Positions 4,973-14,160 of a DNA stretch of 25,719 nt are shown one piece after another. The stretch is from a virus. The stretch covers positions 1 to 25,719 of the IMG/VR virus record IMGVR_UViG_3300045825_000406, one strand, 5' to 3'. Position numbers and translations under genes: made by a program. The notes beneath the pieces are model-generated. The model was given only the letters and a program-made list of their open reading frames with translations, was not told the origin of the DNA and ran no database searches. Every line of letters begins with the position of its first letter. The stretch's first letter is position 1.

Positions 4973-7405
4973 TCAAAGCTGAATCACCCGCTCAATGCCC
5001 AGGCTTGGATAAACACCGTCTATCGTGACCCGGCCCCAATAATCACCAGATAACGCCACCTTGGCCTTGAGGATTATTTTCAGCTTGGTCAATCCGTCCT
5101 CTGCAAACAGGGCATCAGCCGACGAGAAGGAAAATATCCCGTTGGTCGTGGTGCCAGCGATACCCGAGTAGCTACCAAAAGGTGTAGTCACAATCAGCTC
5201 TGGTGTACCGTCATTTGTACTTATCCGAATCGTTGTGTGAAACGTCTTGTCTAGCACAATCGCCAGGCAGTCCGCGCCAATCGCCTTGGTAGTCGCTTCA
5301 ATTCGCCATGGCAACACGCCGGTCGTGATGTTTAGCTGGTTGCCATCGGGTATTGAGTAGCGCACACCATTACGGACAAAGGTATTGCCTTTACTGAACA
5401 GCGGCACATTGTTAGCAGCATGCTTGCCCAGGAAATACTCTACGTCCAGACCAGACGAAGTTTTGAATGGGTCGGACAGATAGCGCCATGTATTATTGAT
5501 AGCGATGCGCCTGGAGCCTGCCATATTCCATGGGACAGGGTTACGCTGGCCCGATGCCGTGGAGGTGATGAAGTAACAGTCATTGAGATCGAACCGGTTA
5601 TCGTGCAACTCCAGCGCCATTGCAATAGGTTGAGTAACAAGAGATAGCATCGCGCCGAAGTCGGTCAGACCGCTGACCGAATTGGTGTACTGTGTAGCCG
5701 TCAAAAACTTGATGTCGTTTCCTGCCAGTTTAACTGCCCCTGAATTGATAGCCATCAGCACATGCGAGTAAATATCACTGTCTGCAGGAAACGCTGTCTT
5801 GTCAAAATTGAAACGGTTGTTTTTCAGCACTACATCGGCTGTTGGCGCGAATATAAAGATCGGGTTAAAACACGTTGCCATAGCGGTATCAGAAACGCCG
5901 TTGTAGTGGCATAAAACGTCGTTGTCCTCGATCACGATGGACTTGATCTTGTTCAGCGTTGCCCCGGCCTGATTCTGGTCGTAAATCGTAATCACGGAGG
6001 CAGTCATCGCGGAATTGGTGAAGCCGTTCGCAATCAGCGCGTCGTAGCATGTCTTCATCCAGGCAGCATCGGCAGGCAACTTACCGTTTGAAAAGGTATT
6101 GCCTTTGATGGTAATAGCACCGTCCACAATACCAATCGGTACATTCCAGTTCGGGTTAGCGATGTGGAATAGGACATTATTTTCAAATGTAGAACCCTTG
6201 ACAACAAACTGACCGCAGCCGTGTGAGTCCACGCCTTTTCTGTAGTTGTGGTGCGCATAAACGCCTTTTACCAGGAACTTTCCAACTGCCACGCTCGCCG
6301 TGATGCCGTAGCCCGTGCCGGGATTACCAAGGATGCCGTTATAAGCAAACTCACCGCTGATTACCTTGACGGTTGCTGCATTGCTAATTACAAAGCCTGA
6401 GGCAACGTTGTAAAACCCTTCGCAATGCATGATGGTCACACGCTCAGTCGCGGTGCCGTAGATACTAAAACCGCGATGGTTGAAGTGCTCGGCGCGGACA
6501 CGGGTAAACCGCACGTCTTTCACGTTGTTGATGTTGAAGCCCCATACCGCGCCGAAGTAAACCGCTGCCGCATTTGCCGGGCCTGTTGTACCGTTGACCA
6601 CCCCTGCTTTTGTGGTGGCAGTAATAGTCATATCAGCGAACTCGATGCCGTTGCCCGTCGTGAAGGTTGCAATAACATTGGGTGAACTTGTTTCATCTAT
6701 ACCCGTAACCCGCGTGGCATCCTCTTTAATAAAATCAAGAATAGTTACCCCGATGCCATCGCCAAAAATGCGTAACTTGTCAAAGTTTGAGAAAGCCAGA
6801 TTGCCGGTCTTGATTCCCCAATGGCCCGCCGGAATCTTGACGGCTGAATGCCCGGCAGCAATGGCCGCGTTGACCAGCGTATTAAAGGCTGCGGTGTTGT
6901 CGGTTGCCGTGATGCGGGCCGCGTCGGCGCCATCGTAAAGTGGCGTTCCCGCATAGTCAGCAACACCGCCCTTGTTGCGTAGCGTCATGACAAGATCGAC
7001 ATCAGCAGCAGTTACCCCCTGTATCAAGCGCCACTTACTCGCATCAAATACCGCGCCGGTCACAAACGGCAGCGCCGACAGCCTGGGTGCGTAGACCTCG
7101 CTCGTGAATTCGACGGTCTGTGTCGCCGTGGTGATGCTCAACCCCGCCGCATAGGCTACCGGCGGCGCGTAGCCGAACCCGCCTATTACCAAGTCGGCTG
7201 ATGCCTGTATCGTCGTGCGCTGCGAAAGTGCGGCCGAGTCGATAGCGTTCAGCCTCGCGGTCGCATCGGCATTCACCCCCGCTATCGTTTTTTTCGTGTT
7301 AGCCAGGCGATCAGTAGCCGTCAGCGCCGGCGAGGTCGCAATCTCTGCAATATGGTCAACGTCAGTTTTCGCGTTGTTCAGGTCCATGATATTGATGGCA
7401 GGCAT
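4973..7405 (-). CDS. tailspike with right-handed beta-helix (pectate lyase-like)
   Basis: The 810-residue product probably forms the receptor-binding spike and may depolymerise a surface polysaccharide. Residues 1-140 look like a virion-attachment and linker region. From about 160, the text DNTAAFNTLVNAAIAAGHSAVKIPAGHW is the usual entry into phage pectate-lyase-superfamily beta-helices (given here as two motifs: DNTAAFNTLV and KIPAG-W). Residues 190-650 carry many short repeats with asparagine ladders, such as ENNVLFHI, IKGNTFSNG and IEDNDVL. The C-terminal 120 residues are beta-rich, probably a trimerisation or binding domain. The coding strand is visibly less GC-rich than the neighbours, consistent with exchange between phages. 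The ATG at 7405 has AGGGA about nine bases upstream. Confidence 0.82.
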   Translation of the reverse strand: MPAINIMDLNNAKTDVDHIAEIATSPALTATDRLANTKKTIAGVNADATARLNAIDSAALSQRTTIQASADLVIGGFGYAPPVAYAAGLSITTATQTVEFTSEVYAPRLSALPFVTGAVFDASKWRLIQGVTAADVDLVMTLRNKGGVADYAGTPLYDGADAARITATDNTAAFNTLVNAAIAAGHSAVKIPAGHWGIKTGNLAFSNFDKLRIFGDGIGVTILDFIKEDATRVTGIDETSSPNVIATFTTGNGIEFADMTITATTKAGVVNGTTGPANAAAVYFGAVWGFNINNVKDVRFTRVRAEHFNHRGFSIYGTATERVTIMHCEGFYNVASGFVISNAATVKVISGEFAYNGILGNPGTGYGITASVAVGKFLVKGVYAHHNYRKGVDSHGCGQFVVKGSTFENNVLFHIANPNWNVPIGIVDGAITIKGNTFSNGKLPADAAWMKTCYDALIANGFTNSAMTASVITIYDQNQAGATLNKIKSIVIEDNDVLCHYNGVSDTAMATCFNPIFIFAPTADVVLKNNRFNFDKTAFPADSDIYSHVLMAINSGAVKLAGNDIKFLTATQYTNSVSGLTDFGAMLSLVTQPIAMALELHDNRFDLNDCYFITSTASGQRNPVPWNMAGSRRIAINNTWRYLSDPFKTSSGLDVEYFLGKHAANNVPLFSKGNTFVRNGVRYSIPDGNQLNITTGVLPWRIEATTKAIGADCLAIVLDKTFHTTIRISTNDGTPELIVTTPFGSYSGIAGTTTNGIFSFSSADALFAEDGLTKLKIILKAKVALSGDYWGRVTIDGVYPSLGIERVIQL

Positions 7406-7416
7406 TTTCTGATTCC

Positions 7417-10035
7417 CTAATTAATAACCGCCGCCTTGGCCGGGATAGCGGCGAAGTCGGCGGCGTAATAGCTGTCTGCGTAATTAATCGCGCGCAGCGT
7501 GACATACTGCCCGTCGCTGATGTCAAGCTCCTGCACCAGCCAGGCCATGGCACCGCGCGCGCTGTCGGCCGCGAATGAAAAGATGGTGCGGATACCGTCC
7601 GGCCCGTAAGCCGTGGTGATCGCCTCGCTGGGCAGGCTTTGTAAAACAATCTTGTTGGGCGCGTTGCCGACCGTGGCGGGTATGCTTTGCAGCGAGCCGT
7701 CACGGCGCATCAGTACAACGCTGTGCGGCAGGGCGGGCGCAAAGGCCACGTCGCGGCTCAGCGTCAGCTCAAGCCCGCTTTGCCCCACTACCTCGCCGTC
7801 GTAGCTCTTGAATCGTGTGTTGTCGACCACGTCAATGCGCGCGTTGGGCAGCAGGCTGCGCGCGTCAAGCGTGGTGGTGGTCTCCAGCATGATGCGCTGG
7901 GCTAGTAACTTGGCATACTCGCGGCTGGCGCGCAGCCAGGCCTGGGCAAAGTTGCGGATACCCGGAATCTCGAATTTTTTTAGTTTGGTGTACAGCCCGC
8001 TTAGCGGCAGCGTGATGGTTTCGGATTGATTGCTGTCCGGGTCCACATACACAAATTCAACGCCGTCATACTCCGCATCCGATGCAAATTTGCGCGTGAT
8101 GGTTTCGGCGCTGGGCTTTTTGTTGCGGTGCGTGAACAGGGCCGAGCTGCTGGCCTGGGCATGGTCAAACGCCAGGCGGATTTTGCCATTTTGCCGATAA
8201 GCGATGCAAAAGCCGGCGTTGGCAATATTGATGATGGTCTCTTCAAAACTGGTGTTGTCGCTATCAAATGTGTAGTTAAACTGCCCACACTCCAAAGACC
8301 ACGCATTAAGCTGCTGCTGCACGCCCCAGATTTGAGCCATATCCACCTCGGTCGCCAGGTCGCGCGCACCGATCTTGGGGTCAACGCTCACCGCGGCGAT
8401 GATATCCACCAACCGGCTGGTCGCGCCTATGCCGCCGCTGGCCAGGCGCCCGCTGGCGTCAAATGCGCCCGAGAAGGAGCTGCCGTTGTAAACCGGCAGC
8501 TTGCGCGAGGCGATGCAATTGAGCTGCCGCGCCTTCGCCGCCGTGGCGCGCGGCGTGGCCTGGGTGATCGTGTGCACCGTGGTTTTGTTGCCAAAATCCG
8601 CTTTGCTGACGGGCGATACGCTGTACAGGTCAGCCCATTTGATTTCGTCTTGCACCGTGCCGGCAAAGCCGTAGTCGTAAAGCGTGGTGCGGCGCATGCG
8701 CACGCGCGCCGGGCCGGTCCAGGCGGTGGCGTGCTCTACCGTGTCGGCGCGCTCGTCGCTCGTCGCGCCCGTCAGCGTGCCGGTCACGATTTCGGGGATA
8801 CCAATAGGAAATAGCGTGGCGTCCAGCTGGTCAATCTCAATTTCAAAATTGACTGTGGCCGCTGACTTGCCGCCATTGTCTTTGAACAATCCGTTGGGCG
8901 CCGTGACGTTGACCCATACCTCGGTGCGGTCTACGTCTGGCAGCGTTACCCAGTCTGAGTATTCGCTGGCGCCGTTGATATCCAGCGTAGCCGGCCAGAA
9001 TGGAATTGCAATGGTGACATCCGGCCGGAAAACTCGGATGAAGCCGTCACCAACGCTCACGACATCAAAGATTGTCGAGTAATTGAGCGGGGTCGTGGTG
9101 CTGGTGGACGTGACGGCGCTGGGGTCGCCCTCAGGCACCACCAGGCCGCCGGCGTCATACCATGTCGTGACGGTGTAAGGGTAGTCCGCCATGGTGACTG
9201 TCACGCGATCGCCTACCGCGACGGCTGCGTTGAAATTTGGCCGCTTGTTCTGCTGCGTGATGATCATCTCAGATCCGTCGGGCGTGAACGAATAGTTTTG
9301 CGCAGCGCTGCTGTAATCAACCTGGTTGTTTGCCTTCAGCGTGATTCCGTCAACCTCGATTGCCCGCGATACCGTCAGCACGCTGTCGATGATTGCTGTG
9401 CCTATCTGCAGCTGCGGCGCGTCGCCGGAATTCGGCGAGGTGAAGGGCGCGTAGACCGAGGCGCTGGCGCCGTTGATGGCGCTGATCAGCGTATCGCCGT
9501 CGCGCAGCTCGGCCACGTCATAAAAGCCGCGCCCGATACAGTAGTACCCATGCTCAAATTTTTCGTGGTTGATGTACTTGATGTAGGGCGGCATCATCAG
9601 GCTGGGAATGCTTTTTACGGTGCCGTAGATATCCTCCACGCGCTCAAGAAAACGTACTTTGTTTGATCTGTCACCAAGTGAGTTATTGGGCGACTGTTGT
9701 GAGCGATTAATGTTGCCCGGCATGACTGGGCTCGGCATCAGCGCGTAAGCAAGCAAGCCAACGGCAACGGCGCCAACGACGTACCACCACAGCGGAATCA
9801 CAGCGGGCAGGCCGGGCGATTGCAGCACCGTGTAGTCAGGGCAATCATTGGCCAGAATGGCCGCTGCGTCATCAGAAATATCGGTTTCGGCCGATGGGTC
9901 TCCCTTGAAAATCTGCACACCCACGGTGAGCGACTCGCCGTAATAGTCAAACAGCCATTGCGCCGCGCTTTCCGCCTCAAACACTTGCGGCGCGCGTGGC
10001 TCAAACGGGTGCGTATACAGCGTGATTCGGGTCAT
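7417..10035 (-). CDS. tail tip / host specificity protein J-like (TipJ)
   Basis: The 872-residue protein is at the position of lambda gpJ, between an NlpC/P60-like gene and the spike. The N-terminus is followed by a hydrophobic segment at about 78-100 (AVIPLWWYVVGAVAVGLLAY) and a PGNINRSQQSPNNSLGDRSN-type linker, features I associate with TipJ-family tail tip proteins in which the gpI-like and gpJ-like parts are joined. The central part has the typical GYYCIGRGFYDVAELRDGDT hub segment and later beta-sandwich regions. It should form the baseplate hub that closes the tail and carries the spike. It overlaps the previous gene by ATGA. It is shorter than gpJ, with receptor binding probably delegated to the tailspike. 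Confidence 0.82.
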   Translation of the reverse strand: MTRITLYTHPFEPRAPQVFEAESAAQWLFDYYGESLTVGVQIFKGDPSAETDISDDAAAILANDCPDYTVLQSPGLPAVIPLWWYVVGAVAVGLLAYALMPSPVMPGNINRSQQSPNNSLGDRSNKVRFLERVEDIYGTVKSIPSLMMPPYIKYINHEKFEHGYYCIGRGFYDVAELRDGDTLISAINGASASVYAPFTSPNSGDAPQLQIGTAIIDSVLTVSRAIEVDGITLKANNQVDYSSAAQNYSFTPDGSEMIITQQNKRPNFNAAVAVGDRVTVTMADYPYTVTTWYDAGGLVVPEGDPSAVTSTSTTTPLNYSTIFDVVSVGDGFIRVFRPDVTIAIPFWPATLDINGASEYSDWVTLPDVDRTEVWVNVTAPNGLFKDNGGKSAATVNFEIEIDQLDATLFPIGIPEIVTGTLTGATSDERADTVEHATAWTGPARVRMRRTTLYDYGFAGTVQDEIKWADLYSVSPVSKADFGNKTTVHTITQATPRATAAKARQLNCIASRKLPVYNGSSFSGAFDASGRLASGGIGATSRLVDIIAAVSVDPKIGARDLATEVDMAQIWGVQQQLNAWSLECGQFNYTFDSDNTSFEETIINIANAGFCIAYRQNGKIRLAFDHAQASSSALFTHRNKKPSAETITRKFASDAEYDGVEFVYVDPDSNQSETITLPLSGLYTKLKKFEIPGIRNFAQAWLRASREYAKLLAQRIMLETTTTLDARSLLPNARIDVVDNTRFKSYDGEVVGQSGLELTLSRDVAFAPALPHSVVLMRRDGSLQSIPATVGNAPNKIVLQSLPSEAITTAYGPDGIRTIFSFAADSARGAMAWLVQELDISDGQYVTLRAINYADSYYAADFAAIPAKAAVIN

Positions 10036-10403
10036 GCTGATTTACCCCAAAATTCGACCAGCGTGTAGGTGTCGCCAATCACGCTCATGGGCTGGTACTG
10101 AGCGCCGCTTTCAAGCGCGTGCAGAACGCCGCCCTCGTAGTACACGCCCGCGTGTGTCAGTCCGAGTTTTTCGCTCTTGCCCATCAACACCACGCAGTAA
10201 TCAATCGGCGCGGGTAACCTGGTAAAGCCGTGCGCCGATTTATGCAGGCTCAGGGTGAACAGGCTTGCAATCGAGCGAATGGATGAATTGATGGTCTTGT
10301 AATCAAGAACACTTTGTGCGCGCTCAGTCATCAGCACGTCGGCAACCAGCGACCAGCACGGCGGGAAGGAGTACTGCTTGGCGAGGTAGTCGTTGACGTT
10401 CAT
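10032..10403 (-). CDS. NlpC/P60-like tail peptidase (lambda gpK-like)
   Basis: The start is the ATG at 10403, with GGGGGT upstream, directly after the stop of the previous gene; upstream in-frame sequence belongs to that gene. The 123-residue product keeps the order of an NlpC/P60 cysteine peptidase: PPCWSLVADVL with candidate nucleophile Cys16, GLTHAGVYY with His84, and HALES with His95 as a possible third residue. In lambda-like phages such proteins sit at the tail tip and help cell-wall penetration or tip assembly. The compact length lacks the N-terminal Mov34-like domain of gpK. Confidence 0.78.
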   Translation of the reverse strand: MNVNDYLAKQYSFPPCWSLVADVLMTERAQSVLDYKTINSSIRSIASLFTLSLHKSAHGFTRLPAPIDYCVVLMGKSEKLGLTHAGVYYEGGVLHALESGAQYQPMSVIGDTYTLVEFWGKSA

Positions 10404-10405
10404 TT

Positions 10406-10909
10406 TTAGAACCCCCGCAACATGGGCACCGAGCGCATGTCGTAAATTTCGCCCGTTCGGGTCATTGAAAGCCGGGGTGATACCGCGCTCATATTGACCG
10501 CGCCTTTGGCCCATGCCACGCTTTCAATCTGCAGCCTGCCGGTGGCTTGCACCGAGGCCAGGTCGTCGGACAAAAATTCGTAATAGGTCAGGATGGCCTT
10601 CTCGCTGGTCGCTACCGGTATGCGGTCCATTTCAGTCCGAAACTGATCCTCAATATCGACCAGACCGAGCCTGACTGTGAAGACCTGGTCCAGGTGGCCT
10701 TGCGAGCCGGCCAGTTTGATTTCAATGTTCGCTGGCTCCGTCGCCACCACCGCGCCGGCAATCGTCACAGCGCCCGCATAGGGCTCGCGCCAAAGCGTAT
10801 AAACCCGCGTCATGGCGCTATGGCTGATCTGGATAACCTGAATCGCGTGGATGGTCTGCGGTGCGCTCGCCAGAAATATCTTGAGGCGCGCTTCGGTATC
10901 CAGGCTCAT
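10406..10909 (-). CDS. distal tail protein, DUF1833-like (167 aa)
   Basis: The 167-residue product is beta-rich and ends in SAVSPRLSMTRTGEIYD and PMLRGF, a signature I associate with DUF1833 phage proteins, found between the tape measure and the NlpC/P60 gene. By position it corresponds to lambda minor tail proteins M/L and probably contributes to the distal tail or baseplate hub. The ATG at 10909 overlaps the TGA of the preceding gene, and the stop lies two bases before the next start. Confidence 0.68.
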   Translation of the reverse strand: MSLDTEARLKIFLASAPQTIHAIQVIQISHSAMTRVYTLWREPYAGAVTIAGAVVATEPANIEIKLAGSQGHLDQVFTVRLGLVDIEDQFRTEMDRIPVATSEKAILTYYEFLSDDLASVQATGRLQIESVAWAKGAVNMSAVSPRLSMTRTGEIYDMRSVPMLRGF

Positions 10910-11394
10910 CAGTAGGCCAAAACGTTGCTATCTACAGTGGCGAACTTCGCCAGGCGGGCCAGCAGGGCGTTTGAATAAGCGCCGTACAGGCCATAAAAAT
11001 CAATCAGCGCGGCGGCGTCGGCGGCGCTCATGCCATAGGCTTGGTTCTCGGTTTCAAACACATACGAGACCGCCCACATGATGCCACCGGTTCGCGCGGC
11101 CGAGTAGCTGCCGGGCACGATGTTGCCGCTGTGCGGCGACACGCCGAAGCCGCTGTCTATCGGCATGTCAAACGCTAGCGCGCCTTTTTTGATGGTGTGG
11201 TGGTAAAAGGCGCTCCACACCGAGAATGTCAACGCGTCAAGAATCAGCGTGACCTGAAAGCGCTGCGGCCCCCGGTCCCAGTCCAGCGCGTAGCGCGCGG
11301 CGCCGCCGGCTACCTCGGTGCGCAGCACGCCGCCGGGCTCGTCAAACTGATAGCCGGCAACGACGGGCTTCAGGCCGCCGGGCAGTGACGCCAT
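10909..11394 (-). CDS. minor tail protein following the tape measure (161 aa)
   Basis: The start is placed at the ATG at 11394 (TGATG overlap with the tape measure stop) because GGAG stands six bases upstream; the TTG at 11397 is too close to be preferred. The product starts MASLPGGLKPVVAGYQFDEP and is beta-rich, with a WSAFYHHTIKKGALAFDMP segment typical of lambda-like distal tail proteins that cap the tube end. I do not assign a family name. The position directly after the tape measure and before the DUF1833-like gene supports a distal tail role. Confidence 0.68.
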   Translation of the reverse strand: MASLPGGLKPVVAGYQFDEPGGVLRTEVAGGAARYALDWDRGPQRFQVTLILDALTFSVWSAFYHHTIKKGALAFDMPIDSGFGVSPHSGNIVPGSYSAARTGGIMWAVSYVFETENQAYGMSAADAAALIDFYGLYGAYSNALLARLAKFATVDSNVLAY

Positions 11395-13850
11395 CAACGG
11401 CTCCTTTGCAGTGCGAAGTTTCGGCTCATGGCGCGCGAGGTCTTGCTGTTGGGGTCGCTCAGGTGCGCGGCGGTGGCGGCCACGGCCTCCTCAATGATCA
11501 ACGCGCGCTCGCCGTTGGGCAGGGTCTGCTCGGTCACATTGCCAATGCGGGCCGATGTGTTGTTGACGATGGTCAGCTTCATCTCGCCGCCGTTGCGGCC
11601 GCTGTTCTGCGCGGCCGGGATGATGGCCTCGCCTTTGTGGATTTGCGCGACCATATCGCGGGGCACAAAGTCGGTGCCTTTGTCCAGGCTGGCTATCGCG
11701 GTGCCTGCAACGATGGCGGCCTGGGCGTAGCCGGTGGCCATGATGACGGCCGCCGCCGGGATGCCAAAAATGCCTAGCTGTGAGCCGGCCTTGGACGCGG
11801 CTACGTTGGTGTTCATGATGATTTCCGCAACCGCCAGCGCCTTCTGCGCCAGGAATAAGGTCTTGCCCAGCGCGGTCTGGTCTTTGCCGGCCTTTTCCAT
11901 CACGCCGTAGAGAGCGCCGGCCGCATGGCCCATTTGCTGCACTGACTGCAGGTCATATTGCGCCTGGGTGTCGGCCATCGCCTGACGGTGGCGGGCATGT
12001 TCGGCTTCAATGGTAGCGTTGGCGCTGACCTCGTTTTCAACGCGCAAATCATGATTGATTTGCAGCGTGGCGATGCGCTTTGAGTAGGCTTCGTTTTCCG
12101 CTTGAGCCTCAGTTAACAGGCTGACACGGATGTTCTCGACATCGGCGGCGTTTTGCACCACGGCCTGCGCGCGCGCGGCCTCGATGTCGCGTATGCCCTG
12201 GATGGAGTCCGCGTCATCCTTGCGCCGACGCGCCGCGCGCTCATTGGCAATGGCAAACGCGTCTTTGGTGGCATCAACCTCCTTTGCCAGCGTCATCAGC
12301 CGCACCTCTTGCGCGGCGCCAACCGTGAGGTTGCCGCTGCGAATGTCGGCCAGCAGCTTTTCAGCAGCGTTCAGCTCATTGGTTTTTGAAATCTGGTTTT
12401 GCAGGTTTTTCAGGTAGGCGCGGAAGTCGGCGTCGGGGTCTTTGCCGGTGGTGCCGGTTTTAGGCGTTGTGACCCCTTTGTAATCCACTTGCCCTGCCAC
12501 TTGCTGGGCAATCGTTCCGGGATTTCCCAAAATTCTCGGATCGGCGAACGGCGCGTTGGCGATGCGCCCGCGCACCTTGTCGGCCAGGCCGAAGCCGGTG
12601 GCCAGCCGTTCATACGCTGCGTTGGCGTCTTTCAGGACTTTTTCCCTGTCCTTTGCCGCTGCGGCCAGGTCGGCGGTTTGCTCGCGGTAGACATCGCCCG
12701 GTAAAAATGAGCCAAAGGCTTTGGTGGCAAAGTCGCCGGCTACCTTGGTATCGGCCAGCATCACATTCAGTGAGCCCTTGACGGCCAGCATCATGCCGAC
12801 GGCGTTGTAACCGACGTCCACCATCTCGGCCAGCGCTATCGCCGCGCCCTCGGAAAAGGCCTTGACGCCGGCATTGAGGCCTAGCGCGGTGCTTTCCTTG
12901 CCCACGCCGGCCAGCTCCTTGATGGCGTCGCCCAGGGCCTCGGTGAAGGCGGTCTGCGCGCCCAGCGCGGAGGTGGCCAGCGCTGACGCGTACAGCAGCA
13001 GCTGCTCTTTGGCCTTGGACTGCGCATCCGCGTAGGCGTCTGCCATGCGGATCTGCTCGGCCGTCAAAATGACCTGGCGCCCGCCGGCGTCCTCTACCGC
13101 TTTAAAAACCTTCAGCTGCTCGGCGCCGGCCTTACCGTACAGCGCCACGGCCACGGCGGTTTTGCCGGCGCCATCGGCAAAGCCCGATAGCGCCTTGCCT
13201 ACGGCGTCAAACTGGCCGACCGGGTCCAGCTTTTTAAAATCGGCGATGTTGATGCCGATAGACGCCAGCGCGGCGCCCACGGCCTTGCCCTCGTCATCCA
13301 CGCCGGTCAGGTTTTTTGTCAGCTTGATCGTGGCGCTCGCTACCGAGTCCATGCTGACGCCGGCCGTCGCGGCGGCCACGGCTATCGAGGCCAGGCCCTC
13401 GGCGCTGGCGCCGGTGGTTTCGGACAGATCCTGAAACTCAGCGGCTTTTTTTACGAGCTGGTCAAAGGCGGCGTAAGTGGCGATCAGGGCCGTCGCGCTG
13501 ACGGCGGCCAGGGCAACAAAGCCGGCCTTGATCTGGCCGCCCAGGATCTGGCCTTTCTCGTAGCCCTCGGTCATTTTCAGCGCGGAGTTTGCCGCTGCCA
13601 GCTGCGCATCGCTGGCGCCGCGCAGACCCAGCTTGTACAACTCGGTTTCGCGCGTGGATTTTCCGGTCGTGACGGCGGCCGTGCCCAGCTGCTTGATATA
13701 TTTATCAATCGACGCGCTTTGCCGCTTGGTGGCCTCTTCGCTGGCGATCCCCAGCGAGGCGACGGACTTCTTGGCCTCGTCTATGCCAGCCCTAAGCTTG
13801 GTTGCGTCGGCTGATACCTCGATAACACCACGCCCGATAACGTCTGCCAC
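11394..13850 (-). CDS. tail tape measure protein
   Basis: The 818-residue protein begins with the usual tape-measure opening VIEVSADATKLRAGIDEAKK, followed by long alanine-rich helices, hydrophobic segments near 105-130 (GFVALAAVSATALIATYAAF) and 700-760 (AALAVAEIIMNTNVAA, GIPAAAVIMATGYAQAAIVAG), and a short basic C-terminus. It sets tail length and is ejected with the DNA. By the usual ratio of about 0.15 nm per residue the tail would be near 120 nm, an inference. The GTG start at 13850 has AAGGAG six bases upstream and overlaps the TAG of the DUF1799 frame (TAGTG). Confidence 0.92.
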   Translation of the reverse strand: MADVIGRGVIEVSADATKLRAGIDEAKKSVASLGIASEEATKRQSASIDKYIKQLGTAAVTTGKSTRETELYKLGLRGASDAQLAAANSALKMTEGYEKGQILGGQIKAGFVALAAVSATALIATYAAFDQLVKKAAEFQDLSETTGASAEGLASIAVAAATAGVSMDSVASATIKLTKNLTGVDDEGKAVGAALASIGINIADFKKLDPVGQFDAVGKALSGFADGAGKTAVAVALYGKAGAEQLKVFKAVEDAGGRQVILTAEQIRMADAYADAQSKAKEQLLLYASALATSALGAQTAFTEALGDAIKELAGVGKESTALGLNAGVKAFSEGAAIALAEMVDVGYNAVGMMLAVKGSLNVMLADTKVAGDFATKAFGSFLPGDVYREQTADLAAAAKDREKVLKDANAAYERLATGFGLADKVRGRIANAPFADPRILGNPGTIAQQVAGQVDYKGVTTPKTGTTGKDPDADFRAYLKNLQNQISKTNELNAAEKLLADIRSGNLTVGAAQEVRLMTLAKEVDATKDAFAIANERAARRRKDDADSIQGIRDIEAARAQAVVQNAADVENIRVSLLTEAQAENEAYSKRIATLQINHDLRVENEVSANATIEAEHARHRQAMADTQAQYDLQSVQQMGHAAGALYGVMEKAGKDQTALGKTLFLAQKALAVAEIIMNTNVAASKAGSQLGIFGIPAAAVIMATGYAQAAIVAGTAIASLDKGTDFVPRDMVAQIHKGEAIIPAAQNSGRNGGEMKLTIVNNTSARIGNVTEQTLPNGERALIIEEAVAATAAHLSDPNSKTSRAMSRNFALQRSR

Positions 13851-14155
13851 TATTTCTCCTTATGCATGGTTTCCAGCGCGGCGGCTTCCAGCACGCGCAA
13901 ATCATCAAAAATTAGCGGCCACTCATGCCGCGCGATACCCATCAAACGCAACACGCCGGGTATGCAGCCATAGTCCAGGCCGGTAGGCCCGGCGTAGCCG
14001 TTACGCCATTGCGTAGATACGCAAATAAATAAATTCACACTTTGCAGGCAGTCGGGCCAGACCTCTACGTCCGGGCCGCTGGCCTCCTCGACCGTCAGGC
14101 CGAACGCTGCTGCTTCTGCGGCGCTGGGTGGTGCGGTGTACAGCGCCCGCGCCAC
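13850..14155 (-). CDS. DUF1799 frame, second part of the tail assembly chaperone (gpT-like)
   Basis: The 101-residue frame matches DUF1799, seen at the C-terminal half of frameshifted tail chaperones: DYGCIPGVLRLMGI and a C-terminal helix. The nearest start is GTG at 14155, but AAAGG is only about three bases away from it, too close for normal initiation. The frame is open upstream of this GTG to the slippery heptamer at 14164-14170 and lies in the -1 frame of the chaperone gene. It is therefore most likely made mainly as a fusion of 207 residues with the upstream chaperone, analogous to lambda gpG-T. An overlapping palindrome lies at 14009-14024. Confidence 0.8.
   Translation of the reverse strand: MARALYTAPPSAAEAAAFGLTVEEASGPDVEVWPDCLQSVNLFICVSTQWRNGYAGPTGLDYGCIPGVLRLMGIARHEWPLIFDDLRVLEAAALETMHKEK
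14009..14024. repeat. inverted repeat with TTGCGTA half-sites inside the DUF1799 frame
   Basis: TTGCGTA, GA, TACGCAA forms a perfect 7-bp inverted repeat with a 2-bp centre, using the same half-site as 585-606 and the 4204-4227 array but in the opposite half-site order. It is within coding sequence, so it may be chance or an internal binding site. Confidence 0.5.
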
Positions 14156-14160
14156 CGCCT

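Noticed and set aside
8026-8814. 262-residue plus-strand frame opposite the TipJ-like gene
   Set aside because: Shadow of the recognisable tail tip gene, with no ribosome site and low-complexity composition.
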